Shown: positions 49,640-60,076 of the stretch, one piece after another | How the letters are laid out: each line of letters begins with the position of its first letter | Numbering within the stretch: position 1 is the stretch's first letter | Assembly: GCA_036877525.1 (NCBI GenBank) | Contig: JAZGTH010000048.1 | Coordinates: 620,001-684,000 of the forward strand | Reading direction: 5' to 3' | Source: Chromobotia macracanthus | Lineage: Eukaryota > Chordata > Actinopteri > Cypriniformes > Botiidae | DNA: 64,000 nucleotides | Program-made: the position numbers and the translations under genes | The notes under the pieces: model-generated | What the model was told of the DNA's origin: nothing | The model's database searches: none | What the model saw: the letters and a program-made list of their open reading frames with translations, nothing else

Positions 49640-50770
49640 CCAGATCCCGAATGCCGGTTTATTGTGGAGGTAGATGCATCTGACGTTGGAGTCGGTGCAG
49701 TTTTATCTCAGCTTTCTGAGAGTGATGGGAAGGTGCATCCTTGCACCTATTTTCCCATCGGCTAAGCCCCATGGAACGTAACTACGACATCAGCAATCGG
49801 GAGTTGTTGGAAGTAAAGCTGGTCTGGATAGTTCACAAGAACTTAAAATACATCCGTTCAAGTGGCTGAGCTCAAGCCAGGCCCGATGGGCACTCTTATT
49901 TGGCCAGTTTAATTTCACCCTCTCTTTCCGGCTGTCCTTGGTCTCACATTGCCCTTGATTTTGTCACTGGGCTTCCCCCGTCCGATGGCAACACTGTCAT
50001 CTTCTCTAAGGTGAGCTCCAAGGTGAAGGCGGCCCATTTCGGCCCTCTGCCCAAGCTGCCCTCAGCCTGGGAAACTGCTCAAGTCATGGTTGACCACATC
50101 TTTTGGCTCCATGGGTTACCGACCAATGTTGTGTCCGACAGTGGTCCGCAGTTCATTTCCTGGTTCTGGATGGAGGTCTGTCAACAGATCTGTGCCACTT
50201 CAAGTCTGTCTTCAGGTTTTCATCCGCAGACCAACAGGCAATGTGAGCGAGCCAACCAGAACCTCGAAAGATCACTCCGCTGTCTGTTGTTGCAGAATTT
50301 GTGTTCCTGGAGCCAACAACTCTCGTAGGTAGAGTACGCCCACAATTCTCTCCCTGTAAATGCGCCTGGTCTTTTTTTTAAGTGCTCTCTTGGTTACTAG
50401 CTCCCCTGTTTCCTGCACAAGAACCTGAGGCTGCGGTTCCGTCAGCCCTGCCGGCACACCTGTAAGAAGTTTAGGGGGGTCTTGGCCCAGCCCTCTCGTC
50501 AAATCATGACAGCCACCAATTGCTGCTGTACCCCTCATCCTGTCTACACCTGTTGTCAACGTGTATGGCTGTCCACCAGGTTTATTGGACCATACAGGAT
50601 CTCTAAGGTGTTAAGCCTGGTGGGGGTTAGTCTCCAGCTTCCCCCTCCTTTGGTCAGGTTCATCCGGTTTTTGACATCTCGAAAATCAAGCCTGTGTGAT
50701 CCTCAGCTCTCCTGCCTCTACCCACACCTTTGTCAGATTGTCTTGCTTATGCCAGTTTCCTGACCTGCAA
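49640..50770 (+). pseudogene. Gypsy-type LTR retrotransposon remnant: RNase H, integrase and C-terminal region
   Basis: The first part reads PDPECRFIVEVDASDVGVGA then VLSQLSESDGKVHP, an RNase H start. It frameshifts near 49760 into SPMERNYDISNRELLEVKLVW and stops at 49869. After a connection piece (QARWALLFGQFNFTL) the sequence jumps straight into the integrase core at 49914. Its catalytic triad is visible: Asp in HIALDFVTGLP, Asp in VVSDSGPQF, and Glu in RQCERANQNL, with 35 residues between the second Asp and Glu. The zinc-binding HHCC part is deleted. Past the TAG at 50326 the frame is broken, but CCQRVWLSTRFIGPYRISKV near 50540-50600 is the usual integrase C-terminal segment. The element is dead. 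Confidence 0.85.
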
Positions 50771-52149
50771 TTTTTCCTAGTCTGGTCCTATTTTTAAGCC
50801 TTTGTTTAGACTTCGGGCTTGTCCTAGTTTTGTTTTTGTTCTTCTTTCCTCTGTTTCCCCTAGTTCCTGGTTCCTGTTTTTCCCGTGTTGGATTCCCGCT
50901 CCGCTCTGTCTCTGCCCTGCTGTCTGGCCATGCCGTACCATCTCTCCACCCTGCTATATCTCCTGTCCTGCCCGTTAAAAGTATTAGTATTAAAGAAGTA
51001 ATAATAAGCAGTAAATTAGGAGTTTATTGAGGCAGAATTCATAGTTAAAGGGGATATGTGTCCCCATACTACAGTGTTACCCTTATTTGTTTATATTTAT
51101 GTCAACATAAGCAAGAGAAAAATTTATTTTAAACAGTCCAGAATAATGTTATTAAATGTGTACTTTGTCTTAACAAATTTTGTAAACAAAAATAAACAAA
51201 ATTTATTTTTTTTTGTCTTTCTCAGACACAGTAGTAGGTGACCAACATAGTGGATTTTAATGCACCAACAGCCCTGGTGCAAACGTTATTACAAACTGCA
51301 TTAATTATTGGTTAGTAGCAAAACCTTTTAAAGCAATTAAAAACAAAAAAATTCTAAGAACACTGTTGGACATACCATATTTCATGATTCTTTAAAATAC
51401 AGCCAAAACTGGATCTAGAGTGGCTATGCCTGGCATGTCAAATGTCCAGGAATGAATTATTTGAAAATTAGTTTCACTTGTTTTTACACAAATAATTAAG
51501 CATAAATGTCTGAATCATTTGCCTACAGGGTTTTTCTTTTAATGTGCAGGAAATGCATCTTCAGTCTTTCTGTATTACATCTTACACAACCATTTCCTCA
51601 TTAACACACTATAGCATTCTAGAGGGGAAAAAGGTTTTGTTAATTGGGCAAAAGGAGTTAGCCTTGTGACCAGAGTCTGGAGCTGTCCACAACCTGTGGT
51701 TCTGAAACGCACACAAATCTTACACTGTATATACAGCTCCGTGGACTCAACTATCCAGTGTTAATATTTCCTGTTAGTTTTTATTGGCTATATTTTTGCT
51801 TTGTTTGTCCATAAATCTCATTAAAGAGAAAAAAAATATATAGCCTGATTACAGTGTATATTTTTATATAACTTGTTTGTTTAGTGTGTAATGGTTGTTT
51901 GCAGCCAGAGAAGATACCAAATTCATATTTAATAAATGTTTAGTAATGTTATGTAAAGCGATATTTTAATCGACATCTAATTTTTACACATGAAGGTTTA
52001 AAATATTTATGTCTACAATAGCACACACTTTGTAAATGCACACAAATCATTTTTATCAGCAACATGCGCCACTTTATCTTTTTTACAGTTCTGTTTCACT
52101 AGAATCTCTGCATGAATATCTTAATTTTATTCCCGTACAACGCTTTCAC
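50771..52149. other. No gene seen; possible Gypsy 3' end at 50800-50990
   Basis: A C/T-rich tract at 50800-50990 directly after the integrase remnant may be 3' LTR sequence, but no LTR ends are recognisable. The remainder is AT-rich sequence upstream of nmu. Confidence 0.35.
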
Positions 52150-52358
52150 CATTTGTGAAAGATAAGTACCGACATCACATCATGATTTGTGTGTATAAAT
52201 TAAACTTACGTGTGGGGCTCATTCATCGTGACGTACTTTGCAGGTCGATTTACTAAAGAGGGTGTGTAACCACGACAGTGTAAAATCTTTGCTTAAAGGC
52301 TAACAGACTAAGAACCACGGGAACTGAACGCAGACTACGAGGACTGAATCGATTGACC
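52150..52358 (+). promoter_or_regulatory. nmu: Candidate nmu promoter and 5' UTR
   Basis: TATAAAT at 52194-52200 lies about 35 bases before a CRE-like GTGACGTAC (TGACGTA at 52229-52235) and 158 bases before the first ATG. If the TATA box is used, transcription would start around 52225, giving a ~130-base leader. CpG content rises locally. Inferred from motifs only. Confidence 0.4.
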
Positions 52359-52500
52359 ATGCGGAGCAGTCAATGTGAAAGCGATTCATTTCACAGTACG
52401 AGCAGCCCGAAACAACTGCACCACAGCGCAATGAATCCGGTACACTACTCCACCCTGATGCTTGTAGTTCTCCTGATGTCCTTCGTTCCAATCACTAGAA
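52359..52500 (+). CDS. nmu: nmu exon 1: start and signal peptide
   Basis: The first ATG (52359) has A at -3. A second in-frame ATG at 52431 (MNPVHYSTLMLVVLL) would give a more conventional short signal peptide. I chose the first ATG because scanning reaches it first and mammalian NMU also has an extended n-region, but either is possible. The exon ends ...PITR + A before GTAAGT (phase 1). The junction codon makes Ser 48. Confidence 0.88.
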
Positions 52501-55500
52501 GTAAGTCTTAAACAAAGACCGCCTCCTATTACTTGTTTCTTGTGTTTTACTCTTCTGTGATCTCAGAATAACTAAGAAAAAGCGTGATGGCCTGTGCTTG
52601 AAGGTCTCTCAGCATTTTTGATATGTGCAAAACTTTATCAAGGGGAAAAGTGATTTGTCTGAAAATGTTTTGGAACATTTGTTTCCATTGTTGGGATTTG
52701 GGATCAACATTTGTTCCCAAAAATGATCTTAATTGATGTTTGTGTCCTAAACAACAAAATATTTTTTTGAAACTGACTAATTAAAAAAATATTTGAAATT
52801 AGATTTTTTTTCTATTATTTACTCACCCTCATGTCATTCCAAACCTTGTGGAACACAAAGAAGATACTTGAAATAATATCTCAGTGGTTTTATGTCCATA
52901 TAATGAAAGTCAATGGTTGTCACTGTTTGTTTGCTAACCAACATACTTTTGTGTTCCTTAGCAAAATAAGTCATAAAGGTTTGGAATGACATGAGGGTGA
53001 GTAAATGATGGCAGAATTTTTGGGTAAACTGTCCCTTTAACATGGTAACATAGTATCTAAATAGCTTAACTTTATACCATGGGTCAGGGTCAGGACAGGT
53101 AGAAAAAGGATTTGCACTCCATTAAGCTTGGAAGATTGTTTTGAAGACCCAAAGTGTGTGCTTTATGAACGCTACTTCAATTTAAATGTGATATAGACAT
53201 TTATATAGACATGTATTGCAATATTGCAACAAAAACCGTTTGTCACAAGTTCTGTATTTAATTTTTCTTTGCGGTTTACATGCAAGGCTGTGATGTTCTG
53301 CTGTTGTTTTTAACATGTGTTGCATTAGTGTACATAATGGTCAGTTTATAGGCATACACTGAGAGCCATTCTGGGCTGCGTTTCTTAAAAGCATCATAAG
53401 CCTAAGTATATCGTAGCACCAATATAAGTATAAGTATAACTGGCACCAATGGTCTCTACAATCAACCTAGATTTACAATGCTTTTGAGAAACGCAGCCCT
53501 GGTTGTTGTGATGCATGGTTGTTGTGTAAGGTATTGACCAATACAAGACCAACATGTTGACAGGTATTGGTCAGTCAGTTCTGTTAAAGTGCTCGTGTTA
53601 AAGTGCTTGTTCCCATTTCTCCTGCTTTATCATTGTGCCAGAAAGATAAAAATGACAACCTGATTATCTGCAGCATATTAATAAAGTGTTTGCAATACAC
53701 ACCCAGAGCTATTTATCATGGAATTACATTCAGTCATGTAACAGCTACACTAATAATTGCTAAGGAACTTTTTTTTTGTGTTTTGAAAACTTTTAATGAC
53801 AGAATAAGAAATTCAAATATGTCAGGGGAGATTTATCAGATTAGCCACCTTGACAACAATGTGACTCATTTATTGATACAGAAATAGAGTTATGTTGTCA
53901 TGACTGGTTGTTAAATGCCCAAGTTGATAAATGCATGTTTACTATAACAAACATTTTACACAATATATAAGTCTTTAACCTATTTTTCTTGAAGGTTGGA
54001 TTATTAGCACATATACTGTTGTTACCAGTATATTAGCTGAGAAGTCTAGTAATGTGCTAGACTAGTTGTACTTTTTGGTGATATAGTGGAGAATGATTCC
54101 ACATATTTATGTATCTCAATCAAAAAATCAACTTTAGAGAGTACATGTTTAAGAGAGAAAGCTTGGCTGAAACACCCAGTAAATAAATTAGTAAATGTAA
54201 CTCTGGTAAATTAGAGCCTCCAAAACTGACAAGCAGGACTGATTAATGGATGATTAACCTCAGGATTACAGCTTCAAAACCCCAAAATGATTTCTCTGGC
54301 AATTCTGTGATGCAATTTCAAAAGACCCCATAACAATGACCATATCTTTTGTCATACAAATAACTTTAAATCATTACAGAAGTTACCAATTGAATATTAC
54401 TCATGGATTTTAATTTGAGACTTGAAAATTTTGTAGGAGTCAATATGTCAAAATAACAAAAAAAATAAAGGTTTTGTGTGTGTGCAATGTATCAAGACAA
54501 ATTATTTTTAAATACCTTTGCACTATTAACCTTTACAATATTTATAATAACTAATGCATGAATTTCAGGTGCTCAGGAACCCTGGCATCCATCCTCAACA
54601 GAGCATGACCAGTTACTTACCCAGGTGTGTATAATTCACTTACATGATGTCAAATACCTCTAAGTCAATTCATTCTTATTGAACGTTCCCCAACAATTAG
54701 TAACAATTAACGTTTTGTAAATAACTGTCCTTACATTTCATGTAACAACAAATTTAACTAAATCAAAAGTGTTTAAAAAGTTAAAAATGAAAACCAATAA
54801 TTGATATGTGACTTGATATGATATGTGATAACTGTGAGCTAGTGCACAGTTTGCTGTTTGGTCATAAATGTAGAAGTGAAAGCTGGTGCAACAACATATA
54901 CCCAGCAAACTGGACATATATAAGCACATATGTACAAACACATGCACACACAGCTCCATTTGGTTCCCATTATATGTGTGCTCACCTCTGACATCCTTAG
55001 ATTCTTGGCTGTCAGTATTCCTATAGCTCAGTTGGTAACGCATTGCGTTAGCAGTACAAAAGGTTGTGGGTTTGATTCCAAGGGAGCACATGTACTGACA
55101 AAATTTGTCATTTGAACGTATTGTAAGTTGCTTTGGATAAAGTGTCTGCCAAATGCTTAAATGTAATGTAAATGTAGATTCCTCATTGGTGACAGCATGC
55201 ACACTGCCTTCTGTCTTTTCATTTTTTCATTTAGATAACAACCCTCTGCTCATTCTACCTTTCTGCAGACCCATCCTTTAGAGTGAGTAATGGAGTACTA
55301 GACCATTGTTACTATTTGCATAAGAGCCACTTAACTATATGTATAGTTTTTGAGAAAGCAAGAGCAAAACATTTACTTGACTCATTTGGCAGAGCCTCAG
55401 ACATTTAAAGTCTTAATAATCAATTTGCCTTTCTTTTCACCTTTGCTAGACATCTGATGTCCTGGGGGACTTGTGTTTCCTAATACTGGGGCCACTGCAG

Positions 55501-58500
55501 AAATCTAAGGTAAGTTTTATCTATGCTACCTGCCCACTTATTTGCCTTATTACTTTAAATGTCCTATAAGGCACAAGTAGGAATATTTTGTGTTGTTTGT
55601 AAAACCATTAAAAGTGACATTATGATATATTAGTAAACTCTGTAAATAGAATACAGATTACTGTAATCTGTAATCTATGAAAAGACAAAAAGATATTTAG
55701 TTTTCATAATTTTTTACTCTCTGCATCTGCAGGACATCACAGCTCACGAGACTAACAAAAGGGTAAGTATTGAACACGTCTGTGAACACAAAATCTAAGG
55801 TCACCTTTAAAAACACAATCATTACAATGACAAATCTGTGACATCAAAAAAAAATTATTTGTTCTATGTTTTTGTATGGTGCACTGTTTTTTTCTATTTG
55901 TATATCTCTCTGTATATGTTCTTGTAACTTCTGGGTTTCTGTGTCTGGTTTTATGTGTGTATGTGTCTGTCCATGTGCTTATAGTTTTTATTTCATTACA
56001 CTAAACCGAATGGTGCTGGATTATCACATGGAATGGTAGGTTTACTTATAAGTTCATTTAGTAATGTCTGTTGCTTGTGCAACCACTTTTGCTATGCCAC
56101 ACCACCCTCAATTACACATTGATACTGCATACAAAGAGAACCTATCAAAAAGGTGCAGTAATTAGTCGATTTAGAGCATTTTCTTGTGTCTGTTTACATG
56201 CCTTCTAAATTATTCATTACAAACTTTCCTTTCCAAATATTATAATTTGTTCTTGATTCACCCCAGACATTTGCTTGTCTCCCATGTCTCCCTTTTTGCT
56301 GGCAGTTTTGTGAATTAGAATTTTAGATTTTTGGCACAGACTTTAATGAAAAGGGAACCTGACTTTATCTTAATATTAAATTAAACCTTCTGTGTTGATG
56401 CTGTCAAAGAAATTGAACTATTCTGTCTTTTTCCACATGTGAAAATCCATTTGTTTATTTGTTGCTCATGTACCACATTCAAACATTCCAAATTTCTATG
56501 AATTACAAAACATTTAATTACAGATTGATTTTGTGATATGTTATACTGCAAACATTTGGCAGCGCAACATCATACACTCCCCTTGTCTCACTAGGGTAGA
56601 ACAAATGTGGGTCATCGGGCATTCAGATTATTCCCAAGCAAGCATTAAAAACACACCACTGTATTTTACCGCAAGTACACCTGTATCAAATCTGAAACAA
56701 ATACGACACTAGAATCATACAGCTCTTTTACAAAATAATGGTATCTTGCAAGCCCATGTTTTCAATGTTTTGTGATATGTAAATACAGCATGTTTGCCAT
56801 TCATTGTTAAGCAGTAAACAATAATACTTCAAATTACAACCTTCCCAAAATCAGTTTTTCAAAACACACAAACAAAACAAACTGTTTTGCCCGTAACATT
56901 GCCCCTAATATAATAATATAACCTCACATTTCACCTCTTTCCAGTCTTCCACCTTTTGTCATGTGCACTAGCATGGTTGGCATGTGAATGTAATGTAATT
57001 GAACATCAGTGCATTTTCTGACATTTTCTGACCTCAGACATTTTCTGGGGGCATGTTCATAGTTTTTAGTTTTTATATCTACCCATGGGTGTTTTCATGA
57101 TTTCATGATATATACATATATACATAGTTTGGATAAATGTCACAACACTAAATATAGCTGCAAGCAGCAATTACGGGGTCAAGCCCTTCAACGGCACCAA
57201 GAGAAATATTTGTGAACATCTGTGAATTTTTGAAAATCAAACTGCTTATAACGTGTGACCAGTAGATGACGCTACAAATTTGTATGAGATAAAGATGATG
57301 AGCTAGTTATGATTCCCATCAAGTTTTGTATCGATGCACTGAAGTTTTGCAAGTCCTGTTGGCAGGCTCGCTTTCAAAGTTGTTGATGTGGTATACAAGA
57401 ACCTTTTGACCAATCAAAAAGCTTTTAATACCAAATTTCATACAAGTCAGACAAATTTTGTTGGACAAAATTCATAAAAGTAGGCTTTAATTAAAATTCA
57501 ATATGGTGGACAGGAAATAAGGTGCAATATGTCAAATTTGGTATTGTGGGATTTGACATAAGTGAGCAAAACTAATGATGTATGGGAAATGACAGTATGT
57601 TGAATTTTTTATATGTTATATTCATTTTCATAAATTTCATTATATCTCTTGATCACTAAAGGGCACTGACCTAAAACTTTACAGGTCCTCTCAGAACATG
57701 GCCTCGATGAACCAAGCTGAGTTTCGTAACGATATGTACATAAGTTCGTAAAATACAGCATTTTATGACAAAATTCAAAATGGTCGACGCCAGAAATGGT
57801 CGACCAAGAAAAATTTTTTAGGCTCGGTATGCCTCAAGGAATCAATTAAGACCAGCCTCATGATTTTAGGACAAATCATTAAAAAGTTAGCCAGAATAGC
57901 CATTTCTCCTGTCTTGGCACGAGTAGGTGGCACTGTGACAAAACTGTGTATGAACCCCTAAGTCATGCCTGTGATGACACATACCAGGTTTGGTGTCAAT
58001 ATGCCTAAGCGTTCTGAAGATACAGCCTCGTGATCTTCATCAAATTTGTTTGTGCATTATTTGAGAACAGCTGGTTTAATCAAAAAACCTTTGATAATGT
58101 TTTGTCATCAGTGTCTCTAGATGCTACATGCCAAATTTCATGCAAATTGGACAAATGGCCTAGGATTTTGAAAGAGTAGGTTTTTCGAAAATTCAAAATG
58201 GCTGAACATTTTTCTTGACGGAAAATTACGTCATAGGTTGCATTTAAATGAGCCAAGGATTCATAGGGAAAAAGAATTTTGTTTCTTGGAATCTAAAGTT
58301 ATGAGCATAAAAATGACTGAAACTTTGAACTGTTGGTGGCACTAGAGGGTTTGAGTTAGAGACTCCAAAATGGCTATGGTTACAATTCAGAATGTCCTTT
58401 ATCTGTGTGCCAAATTTTCCAAAACTTTCCTACTTACGGTTCTATGGGCTGCCATAGACTTCAAGAGCGGTAGAAGAAGAATAAGAAAAAAACTAAATTT

Positions 58501-58971
58501 CAAGAGAGGTCTTCGTCCCTTCAGAGCTTGACCCTAAATATAACCAGTCCACAATAAAAAAGTAAGAGTAGGCACTCAAAAGGCTGGATTTTATTGGTTG
58601 ATTGTCTCTTTCAGACTAAATATAATACACATTACATAATTAGTTATGGTCTATCTTGTAGATTTGGTACAATGTACAATGGTAAAATAATAATTTCATG
58701 AATAGCTGATAGAAGCCACATAATACAAAAGTATGATCATGGGGCATTTTCTCCATTCTCTGTTCCTCTGTGTGCACTTCATGAAATACCATATGCTGTT
58801 TGATAATACCTCATCATGACTTAGCCCTGAGGACTTGTTTTTTCTGACCATCAGTGTTAAGTGTTAATTTCTGAAGCGATATGTGTTAATTAACATAAAA
58901 AAGACTGTTTATATTTGTGTTTGTACACACAAAATATGACACACTACTCACACACACTATATAAATGCACA

Positions 58972-59036
<65 letters not shown>

Positions 59037-59756
59037 AGAGAGAGAGATATACTTTGATCTAATCCTATGCACACAAAGTGAAATTGCTCAGCCTTAGTTT
59101 CATTAACTGCCCCTGTCCATTTGAGAGGTAATTGTACACTAAAAGTGTTATGCTATAAGAGTGAAACACTAAACAGAACAAGAGTAAATAATGGTTACCT
59201 CATTCTGACACAGAAAATGTACCTGATGGATTATTTGGACTAGAAAAGCTTTTAAACCCTTAACGATGCTCCAATCAGTAACCTTCAACTAAATCATTAA
59301 GTCTCTGATGGCTAAGTTAGGAGAAATGTTCTGTAAAACATTTAGTTGCAGCCTGAGTTTTGTAAAATATCAAAAACAATAAACAAATTCATTCTGTGCA
59401 CAGAATAACCTTCAAGAACCAGGGCGGATCCAAAGCAGAGGGTACTTCCTTTATCGGGTAGGGTATACAATATACTATATGGCAATTGTTTAATTAAACA
59501 AGGAAAGTCAATGGCAACCACAGAAGGTAATACGGAAGGTATTTTGTGATGAAATAGGTTGGGCAATGCGTACTTAATTGGGTATGTTCTTTCATTGAAT
59601 GCAATATCCCTTATTTATCAGAGCGTACTTTATCATATACTTCATGTGCTGTATTATATTTACATAATAAAAAACACTGCTCAGTAAATTTCTAAAACAC
59701 TAGTTTTTATTTCTTTCCAGCCACGAAATGGAAGAAGATCTGCTGAGTATTTGTGA
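52359..59756 (+). CDS. nmu: Neuromedin U precursor (whole gene, eight coding exons)
   Basis: The gene encodes a secreted neuropeptide precursor. The mature peptide is the ligand of the G-protein-coupled receptors NMUR1 and NMUR2 (feeding, gut contraction, stress). The joined exons 52359-52500, 54569-54624, 55235-55282, 55450-55509, 55733-55762, 55985-56035, 59404-59457 and 59721-59756 give 158 codons plus stop. Order along the precursor: signal region (hydrophobic LMLVVLLMSFV at 33-43), a CSFYLS segment at 71-76, DLCFLILG at 89-96, NKR cleavage site at 110-112, FLFHYTKPNGAGLSHGM at 113-129, GYFLYRPRN at 142-150, then Gly-Arg-Arg (amide donor and cleavage) and SAEYL. Mammalian NMU has the same order (CSSFLS, ELCFMIMG, TKR, FLFHYSK, GYFLFRPRNGRRSA). 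The mammalian segment with HPLLQLVPHL and a second Lys-Arg has no exon that I can find. Neuromedin S is less likely because of the FLFHY block. Confidence 0.93.
52781..53040. mobile_element. TTAA-flanked foldback MITE in nmu intron 1
   Basis: TTAA at 52781 and CTGTCCCTTTAA ending at 53040. The arms TTTACTCACCCTCATGTCATTCCAAACC and GGTTTGGAATGACATGAGGGTGAGTAAA are near-perfect inverted repeats. The middle also pairs (GAACACAAAGAAGAT...ACTTTTGTGTTCC). Same family as 38274-38537, but better preserved and so probably younger. Confidence 0.88.
54569..54624 (+). CDS. nmu: nmu exon 2
   Basis: Acceptor ATGAATTTCAG and donor GTGTGT. With the leftover A of exon 1 it reads SAQEPWHPSSTEHDQLLTQ. Signal-peptide cleavage is expected around the Ser-Ala-Gln start. 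The 56 bases bring the frame to phase 0. Confidence 0.88.
55010..55175 (+). mobile_element. tRNA-derived SINE in nmu intron 2
   Basis: ATAGCTCAGTTGGTAACGC is a tRNA A-box region, and GGTTGTGGGTTTGATTCC the B-box. The tail TAAGTTGCTTTGGATAAAGTGTCTGCC ... AAATGTAATGTAAATGTA is the standard fish SINE 3' end with a short simple repeat. It is in the sense orientation relative to nmu. The long minus-strand frame at 54738-55202 overlaps it and is not a gene. Confidence 0.88.
55235..55282 (+). CDS. nmu: nmu exon 3
   Basis: A T-rich tract with TTTCATTTAG acceptor, 48 bases, GTGAGT donor, phase 0 at both ends. It encodes ITTLCSFYLSADPSFR, aligning with the mammalian DDTCSSFLSIDSQPQ segment, including the conserved Cys. 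Confidence 0.9.
55450..55509 (+). CDS. nmu: nmu exon 4
   Basis: Acceptor CCTTTGCTAG, 60 bases, donor GTAAGT, phase 0 at both ends. It encodes TSDVLGDLCFLILGPLQKSK, matching the mammalian NALEELCFMIMGMLPKPQ segment with its conserved Cys. Confidence 0.92.
55733..55762 (+). CDS. nmu: nmu exon 5 (30-base micro-exon, ends in Lys-Arg)
   Basis: Acceptor CTGCATCTGCAG, donor GTAAGT, phase 0. It encodes DITAHETNKR, equivalent to mammalian ..EKDNTKR. The terminal Lys-Arg is the prohormone-convertase site just before the splice junction, so whichever exon is joined next supplies the N-terminus of the released peptide. Confidence 0.92.
55985..56035 (+). CDS. nmu: nmu exon 6 (start of the NMU precursor-related peptide)
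   Basis: Acceptor TGTGCTTATAG, 51 bases, donor GTAGGT, phase 0 at both ends. It encodes FLFHYTKPNGAGLSHGM, clearly equivalent to mammalian FLFHYSKTQKLGKS. In mammals this begins a separate precursor-related peptide that ends at a second Lys-Arg. Here no dibasic site lies between it and the next exon found, so if included it becomes the N-terminal half of a longer NMU. Confidence 0.9.
56547..56755 (-). repeat. 209-bp inverted copy of 63051-63259 within nmu intron 6
   Basis: The reverse complement aligns without gaps to 63051-63259 over 209 bases with 11 differences by my count. Homology stops sharply at both ends. No terminal inverted repeats or target duplication are evident. Confidence 0.93.
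57157..58533 (+). mobile_element. Dispersed repeat family B, complete copy with direct-repeat flanks
   Basis: It starts GCTGCAAGCAGCAATTACGG and ends CTTCAGAGCTTGACC. Both sides carry CTAAATATA (57148-57156 and 58534-58542), a candidate 9-bp (or 8-bp) target duplication. The body shares many phrases with 9960-10890. No protein is encoded. It lies in nmu intron 6. Confidence 0.7.
58975..59034. repeat. (AT)n microsatellite with short GA tail
   Basis: About 30 AT units followed by GGAGAGAGAGAGA, within nmu intron 6. Confidence 0.95.
59404..59457 (+). CDS. nmu: nmu exon 7 (N-terminal part of the active peptide)
   Basis: Acceptor ATTCTGTGCACAG, 54 bases, donor GTAGGG, phase 0 at both ends. It encodes NNLQEPGRIQSRGYFLYR; mammals have ..SQSRGYFLFR. 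Together with Pro-Arg-Asn of exon 8 it gives 21 residues. Phe-Leu-Tyr-Arg replaces the mammalian Phe-Leu-Phe-Arg, a conservative change in the receptor-binding end. Confidence 0.94.
59721..59756 (+). CDS. nmu: nmu exon 8: amidated C-terminus and stop
   Basis: Acceptor ATTTCTTTCCAG. It encodes PRNGRRSAEYL and TGA. Pro-Arg-Asn is the amidated terminus, Gly the amide donor and Arg-Arg the cleavage site, all exactly as in vertebrate NMU. Confidence 0.95.
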   Translation, partial: PRNGRRSAEYL

Positions 59757-60076
59757 AACAAAAAAGAATTCAGGTATCTCATTCCGTAAAACAAATCTGT
59801 AAAATCTGTAAAACCTGCTTTCCATTCATATGTATATTCTTTGAGTGCATTGGGTCTGCACTTCCAGTTATTTATTTTTGTAGTTTTGTTATCTGGTAGA
59901 TTACATGAAACAGAAATTCAGATACACACAGAAACTCATATAGTACATAGTACAATCATTTGCTTAAACTCAACAAGGCATTTAAGTATAACATTGTTAT
60001 AGATTTGTTTTACATAAACATGCAATTTTTGCAGAAACTTTTGATTTACGCACTGTAATGTCATTTTCTTGTTTAG

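Noticed and set aside
55020..55090. A tRNA gene
   Set aside because: A- and B-box similarity is present but the acceptor stem does not close, and it continues into a SINE tail.
54738..55202. 154-codon minus-strand frame, the longest in the window
   Set aside because: It runs antisense through nmu intron 2 and a SINE, with no family resemblance.
56098..56152. A possible missing nmu exon reading HTTLNYTLILHTKRTYQK, with a Lys-Arg followed by four residues, which would give a 25-residue NMU
   Set aside because: The frame has an in-frame stop upstream with no AG acceptor between it and the segment. The only nearby donor (GTGCAG) leaves an extra base that breaks the phase into exon 7. The similarity to HPLLQLVPHL..KR is a handful of residues.
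56942..56971. An nmu exon after the CTCTTTCCAG acceptor at 56944
   Set aside because: In phase 0 it reaches a stop after eight codons and has no similarity to NMU.
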